A DNA stretch of 39,879 nt. Origin: Tannerella sp. (GTDB taxonomy: Bacteria > Bacteroidota > Bacteroidia > Bacteroidales > Tannerellaceae). Made by a program: the position numbers and the translations under genes. The first letter of the stretch is position 1; each line of letters begins with the position of its first letter. Where the stretch lies: the NCBI RefSeq assembly GCF_030528505.1, contig NZ_JAUMYS010000010.1, forward strand, positions 1-39,879, written 5' to 3'. Positions 35,960 to 39,879 of the stretch are shown piece by piece. The notes beneath the pieces are model-generated. The model was not told where the DNA came from and did no database searches. It was given only the letters and a program-made list of their open reading frames with translations.

Positions 35960-35967
35960 CAAAGGTA
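35960..35967 (-). promoter_or_regulatory. -7 box for galE
   Basis: TACCTTTG on the minus strand, a perfect -7 match, about 17 nt of leader before the galE ATG. Confidence 0.6.
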
Positions 35968-36025
35968 TGTAATTTATTTCGTTCCGTCATGTTTTTCTTT
36001 TGAACAAGGGGCCTAAAAAAGAAAA

Positions 36026-36051
36026 TCACAACAAAGCGAACTTTGCTGTGA
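36026..36051 (-). terminator. Terminator of the L28/L33/DUF4295 operon
   Basis: TCACAACAAAG (36026-36036) pairs with CTTTGCTGTGA (36041-36051) with one wobble and a 4-nt loop. On the minus strand the stem is followed by a T-rich tract (rc of 36015-36025). Confidence 0.75.
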
Positions 36052-36115
36052 CTTATACTAGTTACTTGTATTGATTATCCAATAAATCTTACCGTGATTA
36101 TTGAAGCTTCGTTAC

Positions 36116-36271
36116 TTACTTCTTAAAATAATCCTTTACCGAGTCGTTCGGGATCATTTCTTCTTGGAAGATGTATGCTCCCGTTTTGGGCGATTTTACC
36201 ATCTTAATCACTTTGGAATAAGTACGTCCGCCTTCTCCTGACTTAAAGGTTGCCACCGTTTTTTTTGCCAT
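36116..36271 (-). CDS. DUF4295 small protein
   Basis: 51 residues (MAKKTVATFKSGEGG at the start, VKDYFKK at the end). This tiny basic protein is found in Bacteroidota directly after rpmB and rpmG, as here; it may be ribosome-associated, but its role is not established. It is 24 nt behind rpmG. The start is the ATG shared by the family (MAKK). Confidence 0.82.
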   Translation of the reverse strand: MAKKTVATFKSGEGGRTYSKVIKMVKSPKTGAYIFQEEMIPNDSVKDYFKK

Positions 36272-36295
36272 GGTTCAAATCTCCTATAAAAATAA

Positions 36296-36484
36296 TTACT
36301 TAATTTCCTTATGTAAGGTCATCTTCTTTAAAATCGGGTTATATTTCTTTAACTCCAACCGCTGTGTCGTATTTTTACGGTTTTTTGTTGTGATATAACG
36401 CGACATTCCGGGAAGACCGCTTTCCTTATGTTCCGTACATTCGAGAATGACCTGTACTCTGTTTCCTTTTACTTTTTTTGCCAT
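36296..36484 (-). CDS. rpmG: 50S ribosomal protein L33
   Basis: 62 residues, full length ([20 protein letters not shown]..., [19 protein letters not shown]). L33 lies near the ribosomal E site. It has the four-cysteine zinc form reduced to a single cysteine, so it is probably a zinc-free (C-) paralogue. In operon with rpmB and DUF4295. Confidence 0.95.
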   Translation of the reverse strand: MAKKVKGNRVQVILECTEHKESGLPGMSRYITTKNRKNTTQRLELKKYNPILKKMTLHKEIK

Positions 36485-36508
36485 TGTTCGTTTCCTCCTC
36501 TATCTACG

Positions 36509-36748
36509 TTATGCACCTAAATATCCTTTATCAGCAGCTTTCTTGATGGCTGCATCCAAACCGATCTTATTGATCAGACGCAAGCCGGCAGCCGATATGT
36601 TCAGACGGATCCAGCAATCTTGTTCTACCCAATAGAACTTTTTGGTAAACAAGTTCACATTAAACTTGCGCTTCGTCCGTACATTCGAATGTGCGACATT
36701 GTTTCCCGACATCGCTTTCTTTCCGGTAATTTGACAAATCTTAGACAT
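36509..36748 (-). CDS. rpmB: 50S ribosomal protein L28
   Basis: 79 residues ([21 protein letters not shown], then [19 protein letters not shown] and the [18 protein letters not shown] tail). It is a full-length L28, a structural protein of the large subunit. First gene of the L28-L33-DUF4295 operon. A partial -7 box (GTCCTTTG, minus strand) lies upstream; read-through from the tRNA cluster is also possible. Confidence 0.95.
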   Translation of the reverse strand: MSKICQITGKKAMSGNNVAHSNVRTKRKFNVNLFTKKFYWVEQDCWIRLNISAAGLRLINKIGLDAAIKKAADKGYLGA

Positions 36749-36848
36749 TGCTTTATTTTTTTCTTCTTATTTTATCCATCAAAGGACGCTAAGAGCCACA
36801 TTCTTCCTCTTGTCATGGAGGGAAAAACTCTACGCGTCTTTTTCTACG

Positions 36849-36932
36849 TACGCAGGATGAGATTTGAACTCACACACCGTTGCCGGCACTACCCCCTCAA
36901 AGTAGCGTGTCTACCAATTCCACCACCTGCGC
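36849..36932 (-). tRNA. tRNA-Leu (GAG)
   Basis: On the minus strand the sequence starts GCGCAGGTGGTGGAATTGG and ends with the acceptor strand CCTGCGT plus discriminator A. The anticodon arm CTACT-TT-GAG-GG-GGTAG pairs fully, giving anticodon GAG. The long variable arm is typical of Leu. CCA is not encoded. Confidence 0.93.
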
Positions 36933-36944
36933 ATATTGAAGGGG

Positions 36945-37026
36945 TGCCCAGAACAGGACTCGAACCTGCATGCCTCTCGACACACGCACCTGAAACGTGC
37001 GCGTCTACCAATTCCGCCACCTGGGC
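36945..37026 (-). tRNA. tRNA-Leu (CAG)
   Basis: The minus-strand sequence starts GCCCAGGTGGCGGAATTGG. The anticodon arm CACGT-TT-CAG-GT-GCGTG pairs, giving anticodon CAG, with a long variable arm, a T-arm containing GGTTCGAGTCC, and the acceptor strand ending in CTGGGC plus A. It lies 12 nt from the tRNA-Leu (GAG) gene. Confidence 0.93.
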
Positions 37027-37147
37027 TTACTTCAATTTTTCTTCAAGGCGATCGCTTCTCGCTCTTTGTTCATCCTCTGTCAAGGAAAGCTCTCGTAATT
37101 TTGGCTTTTCAGCAACAAAAAAGGGGAGAGACCTCCTTTACATCAAG

Positions 37148-37220
37148 AGCGGAAGACGGAACTCGAATCCGCGACCCCAACCTTGGCAAGGTTGTGCTCT
37201 ACCAACTGAGCTACTTCCGC
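37148..37220 (-). tRNA. tRNA-Gly (GCC)
   Basis: The minus-strand sequence starts GCGGAAGTAGCTCAGTTGG. The anticodon arm CAACC-TT-GCC-AA-GGTTG gives GCC. T-arm and acceptor (CTTCCGC plus T) are complete. A broken copy of its first half lies 74 nt upstream. Confidence 0.94.
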
Positions 37221-37293
37221 GTTGTTTTTTTGCTTTCGTAGTTTGTAGGTTTTTGCTTTTACCTTGCCAAGGTTGTAACCTTTATCTTTTGGG

Positions 37294-37329
37294 GGCAAGG
37301 CTGTGCTCTACCAACTGAGCTACTTCCGC
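37294..37329 (-). pseudogene. Orphan 5' half of tRNA-Gly
   Basis: These 36 nt repeat the first half of the adjacent tRNA-Gly with one change, from the acceptor 5' strand through the D-arm to the GCC anticodon. The sequence then diverges and cannot pair as a 3' half. About 15 nt further on (near 37258-37276) there is a decayed palindrome AACCTTGGCAAGGT resembling the anticodon arm in a rearranged form. It is the first segment of the tRNA transcript. Confidence 0.75.
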
Positions 37330-37363
37330 ACTATTCGCTAAGTACTTTTATGATTAGCGGGTG

Positions 37364-37371
37364 CAAAGATA
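37364..37371 (-). promoter_or_regulatory. -7 box of the tRNA cluster
   Basis: TATCTTTG on the minus strand, 35 nt before the tRNA-half. It should drive the Gly-Leu-Leu tRNA cluster. Confidence 0.6.
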
Positions 37372-37393
37372 GAGTCTTTTTTTGATATCGCAA

Positions 37394-37444
37394 GCGTTCT
37401 GCCATTATTTTTTTGAAATACTTGCCGGAATAATGGCAGAACGC
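37394..37444 (-). terminator. 16-bp perfect inverted repeat, terminator of the SGNH gene
   Basis: GCGTTCTGCCATTATT (37394-37409) pairs perfectly with AATAATGGCAGAACGC (37429-37444). It lies 27 nt past the SGNH hydrolase stop and just before the tRNA promoter, so it insulates the two transcripts. An A-run on the plus strand gives a T-rich minus-strand tail. Confidence 0.7.
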
Positions 37445-37470
37445 CCTTTATCAAACGCTTTTGTAGCGGA

Positions 37471-38241
37471 TTATTTTTTTAAGCCGGTTGCTTCCAGCCA
37501 GACATCGGCCATCAGTTGACGACCGGGTAAGTCGGGGTGTACACCATCAGCGGACCAGTAACGGGCGGGAGCCAGCTTCATCGCCGCATCGAAGGCCGAC
37601 TGATAGGGCACAAAGACTGCCCCGAATTCATTGGCCAGTTTTTTCAGCGACATCCGATATGCATCGAACATCGGGAACCATTTCGGCTCGTCGATAGCCG
37701 ATCCGCCGCGAAGAGCAAAAGGTTCACCCAAAACAAGCTGGGTGTGCGGGAGTTTCTCTTTTGTATAATTCAGCAGATCGCGCAGGTCGTTTTCATACGT
37801 TTCTGCTGTTCCCTTGTATCCGCTCGAAAGCGTATGCCAGAAATCGTTTACACCGATCAGAATACTCAGTATATCGGGTATAAACGCCAGGGTATCGACT
37901 TCCCATCGGCTACGCAATTGGTACACTTTATTCCCGCTGATGCCGCGATTGTATATTTTGACTTGCTTGTCGGCATATGTTTTTAGCAGTTGTGTCGCCG
38001 CCAGCAACGGATAACCGGGACCTATCATATCGAACGTATTGCAATCGACGGCCTCTCGGTTTCGTCCGCAGTCGGTGATTGAATCGCCTTGAAAAAGAAT
38101 CACGGCATTGTTCTTGATCGTGATCTTCGGAGCCGAAACGCCATTTTGTTCGTTGACAACTGCTTTGGCCAGTTCAGGGAGAGACAGCATGCTTAATCCT
38201 GCCAACGTTGTGTTTTTCAAAAAATCTCGTCTTGTTTTCAT
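37471..38241 (-). CDS. SGNH/GDSL hydrolase with Tat-like signal
   Basis: 256 residues from the ATG at 38241 (earlier in-frame codons to 38292 would bury the signal). The N-terminus MKTRRDFLKNTTLAGLSML has the Tat twin-arginine motif RRDFLK. The SGNH blocks are all present: GDSIT (nucleophile Ser), RGISGN (Gly), GVNDF (Asn) and DGVHPD (Asp-His). It is an esterase, possibly a carbohydrate esterase, exported folded. It lies 62 nt downstream of the YbaK-like gene in the same direction. Confidence 0.88.
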   Translation of the reverse strand: MKTRRDFLKNTTLAGLSMLSLPELAKAVVNEQNGVSAPKITIKNNAVILFQGDSITDCGRNREAVDCNTFDMIGPGYPLLAATQLLKTYADKQVKIYNRGISGNKVYQLRSRWEVDTLAFIPDILSILIGVNDFWHTLSSGYKGTAETYENDLRDLLNYTKEKLPHTQLVLGEPFALRGGSAIDEPKWFPMFDAYRMSLKKLANEFGAVFVPYQSAFDAAMKLAPARYWSADGVHPDLPGRQLMADVWLEATGLKK

Positions 38242-38303
38242 CGTATTCGTTATATTTTTTTTGTTCCTAAATTCATACTTTTCACTTTTCACTCTTCACT
38301 TTT

Positions 38304-38810
38304 TTATAAATCATACAAATCGATCCATTCGTACGTATTCTGGGTGTGTTCCATGAAGCGTATGAAGTCATTGCTCGAAATGATGAGTGAAGCCGTATTG
38401 ATGCACGGATGGAAACTCAGTCGAGCAGCTTTCTGCAAGTTACGGTCCAGAAAAACATGTACGTGATGCGCCTCGTCGTGTATCAGTCCGAAAGGGGTTA
38501 CCGAACCGGGAGTGACGCCAAGATATTTTATCATCCGTTTTTCGGAAGCAAACGTAAGTTTTCCTTGTCCAAGAAGTTTTTCTATGGCGTGTATATCCAT
38601 CGAGCAATCACAATCGAGAATGACCAAATAATGACGGTTTCCCTTATGGTTGCGGAAAAACAAGTTTTTGCAGTGCTTCGCATCGTGTCCCGCCCAATAT
38701 TGCTTGGCGATCTCGATCGTCGGTGCGGGCGGATGCTCAAGGTATTCGAACTCGATATCGAGTTGTTTCAGCAGCGCGTAAAGACGCGGGTCTCCGTTCA
38801 TCGTTTGCAA
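38304..38810 (-). CDS. YbaK/ProX-type aminoacyl-tRNA editing protein
   Basis: 168 residues of the YbaK/EbsC fold: YLEHPPAPTIEIA, the central strands HYLVILDCDCSMDIHAIEKLLG, KLTFASEKRMIKYLGVTPGSVTPFGLI and the C-terminal HPCINTASLIIS. These are the segments that line the editing pocket of prolyl-tRNA deacylases, which remove mischarged amino acids (for example Ala or Cys) from tRNA-Pro. Exact specificity is unknown. It starts 11 nt after the PNP stop, so they form an operon. An in-frame ATG at 38801 is an alternative start. Confidence 0.85.
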   Translation of the reverse strand: MQTMNGDPRLYALLKQLDIEFEYLEHPPAPTIEIAKQYWAGHDAKHCKNLFFRNHKGNRHYLVILDCDCSMDIHAIEKLLGQGKLTFASEKRMIKYLGVTPGSVTPFGLIHDEAHHVHVFLDRNLQKAARLSFHPCINTASLIISSNDFIRFMEHTQNTYEWIDLYDL

Positions 38811-38821
38811 GAGCCTGGGCG

Positions 38822-39634
38822 TTAGATTCGTTTGATCAATTCCGAGAAGAGCAGGGTCATGACGTCGGTGGCACGGTTGGCGGCTTTCACGACTTCTTCA
38901 CCATCGTTCACGAAATCGTCCGCGAAATGGTAGCCTTCGTTCGTGATGACCGACATCCCAAAGACACGCAGTCCGGCATGACGGGCAACGATTACTTCCG
39001 GCACCGTACTCATACCGATGGCGTCGCCGCCCACTTTGCCGTAAAACGCATATTCGGCCGGCGTCTCATACGAAGGGCCGGTAAGGCCGACATAAACGCC
39101 TTTCTTGAGCGGTATGCGATGTTCTTCGGCAATGGCTTCGACGTGCTTGATAAATTCACGGTCGTAGGCGCGTGTCATATCTGGGAAGCGTGTCCCGAAG
39201 GCTTCGTTGTTCGGGCCGATTAACGGGTTCGGCAGCATATTGATATGGTCGCGGATGATCATCAGATCGCCTACATGAAAGGTATGATTGATACCTCCGG
39301 CCGCATTCGAAACGAGCAGATTTTTGACACCAAGCAGCTTCATCACACGTACGGGAAAGGTGACTTGCTGCATGGTGTATCCTTCGTAATAATGGAAACG
39401 TCCCTGCATGGCCATCACCTGCCGTCCACCGAGTGTTCCGAAAATCAGATTCCCTTTGTGTCCCGTGGCTGTAGAATTCATGAAGTGAGGAATTTCGGTA
39501 TATGGGATAATCGTCGCTTCTTCAATTCTGTCGGCCAGTGCTCCCAACCCGCTGCCGAGAATAATCGCTGTCTCCGGCTGTTTTTTGATTTTTGAAGCCA
39601 GATAATCCGCGGCTTCCTGATACGTTGTTTTCAT
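38822..39634 (-). CDS. punA: Purine nucleoside phosphorylase
   Basis: 270 residues from the ATG at 39634; the frame is open to 39727 but crosses the -7 box, and the family starts near [12 protein letters not shown]. The PNP-I (trimeric) motifs are present: [13 protein letters not shown] (phosphate-binding), [23 protein letters not shown] and [12 protein letters not shown] with VITNEGY. It phosphorolyses purine nucleosides (inosine, guanosine) to base and ribose-1-phosphate for salvage. Confidence 0.93.
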   Translation of the reverse strand: MKTTYQEAADYLASKIKKQPETAIILGSGLGALADRIEEATIIPYTEIPHFMNSTATGHKGNLIFGTLGGRQVMAMQGRFHYYEGYTMQQVTFPVRVMKLLGVKNLLVSNAAGGINHTFHVGDLMIIRDHINMLPNPLIGPNNEAFGTRFPDMTRAYDREFIKHVEAIAEEHRIPLKKGVYVGLTGPSYETPAEYAFYGKVGGDAIGMSTVPEVIVARHAGLRVFGMSVITNEGYHFADDFVNDGEEVVKAANRATDVMTLLFSELIKRI

Positions 39635-39659
39635 CGTTTCTCTATTTATTAACACGACA

Positions 39660-39667
39660 CAAAGGTA
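39660..39667 (-). promoter_or_regulatory. -7 box for punA
   Basis: TACCTTTG on the minus strand, 26 nt upstream of the chosen ATG; no clear -33 box. Confidence 0.55.
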
Positions 39668-39748
39668 TAAAAACATTCCATATATTTGAATGGAGCCATG
39701 CGGATGTTTTTGTCCCTGCGAAATCATTTATCACAAACCGACAGTCCA

Positions 39749-39879
39749 TTTTTTTATGCTGACGATTCATTTTTTCGTTCTGACGGGGTGTTTTTTGCTT
39801 CTGTCAGCCTGTTTTTTCGTTCTGATAAGTCGTGTTTTGTTTATGACATTCCAATTTTTTATGCTGAAGAAACGTTTTT
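39749..39879. repeat. Degenerate 21-bp-period T-tract repeat, runs off the window
   Basis: T-tracts start at 39749, 39770, 39791, 39812, 39835, 39855 and 39875, so spacing is 21, 21, 21, 23, 20 and 20 bp. The downstream half of each unit resembles ATGCTGAC or CGTTCTGA. In the plus-strand frame the units read as FF(M/V)LT-type heptapeptides, and in the minus frame as SERKN-type units with stops. The array continues past the window edge, so it is incomplete. Confidence 0.55.

Overview
The window reads as a chromosome segment of a Bacteroidota species, most likely order Bacteroidales and perhaps the Tannerella/Parabacteroides group (inference). Support: many starts are preceded by the Bacteroidota -7 box TAnnTTTG, the L28/L33 ribosomal protein genes are followed by a DUF4295 gene, and the housekeeping genes have Bacteroidales-like sequences. 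Housekeeping parts are about 50% GC; 5.1-8.9 kb and 10.5-14.1 kb are clearly AT-rich and look acquired.

Layout. 0.2-3.6 kb (-): a sulfide/persulfide cluster of a Crp/Fnr regulator, a TauE/SafE exporter, an MBL-fold persulfide dioxygenase-like protein with two rhodanese domains, and a membrane-anchored rhodanese. The last two transcription units share the same operator-promoter layout. 3.6-14.2 kb (+): an accessory island. It holds a structured-RNA candidate, a UDG-like protein, a duplicated zinc-site protein, then an AT-rich operon in which three small proteins share one C-terminal tail (FGxKxMLxLE) and are followed by a hydrophobic protein, a classic-clade AAA+ ATPase and a multi-pass membrane protein. 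After that come a Fic/Doc protein with a WYL regulator, a lipoprotein with two zinc-ribbon membrane proteins, and a HigBA-type toxin-antitoxin pair. 14.4-17.6 kb: a secreted GH2 beta-galactosidase. 17.7-19.0 kb: a retron, made of an msr-msd-like RNA with an 11-bp a1/a2 repeat and a retron reverse transcriptase with an N-terminal membrane anchor.

19.2-29.1 kb (-): acyl-CoA dehydrogenase with etfA and etfB (a repeat-derived small frame lies between the etf genes), kdsA, miaA, a small unknown protein, GAPDH preceded by a 27-codon lipoprotein-like frame, a YtxH/holin-like envelope operon, and prmA. 29.3-34.2 kb (+): a lipoprotein, an AraC regulator with a DUF417 (RclC-like) membrane protein, and an operon of alpha/beta hydrolase, ECF sigma factor and membrane protein. 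34.2-39.7 kb (-): a secreted protein with galE, the L28/L33/DUF4295 operon, a tRNA cluster (Gly-GCC, Leu-CAG, Leu-GAG) with a 36-nt tRNA-Gly half at its head, an SGNH hydrolase with a Tat-like signal, a YbaK-like editing protein and purine nucleoside phosphorylase. The right edge is a 21-bp-period degenerate repeat that runs out of the window.

The two most interesting systems are the shared-tail/AAA+ operon (5.1-8.9 kb) and the retron with the membrane-anchored reverse transcriptase (17.77-19.0 kb). Everything here was read by eye; no database search or folding program was run.
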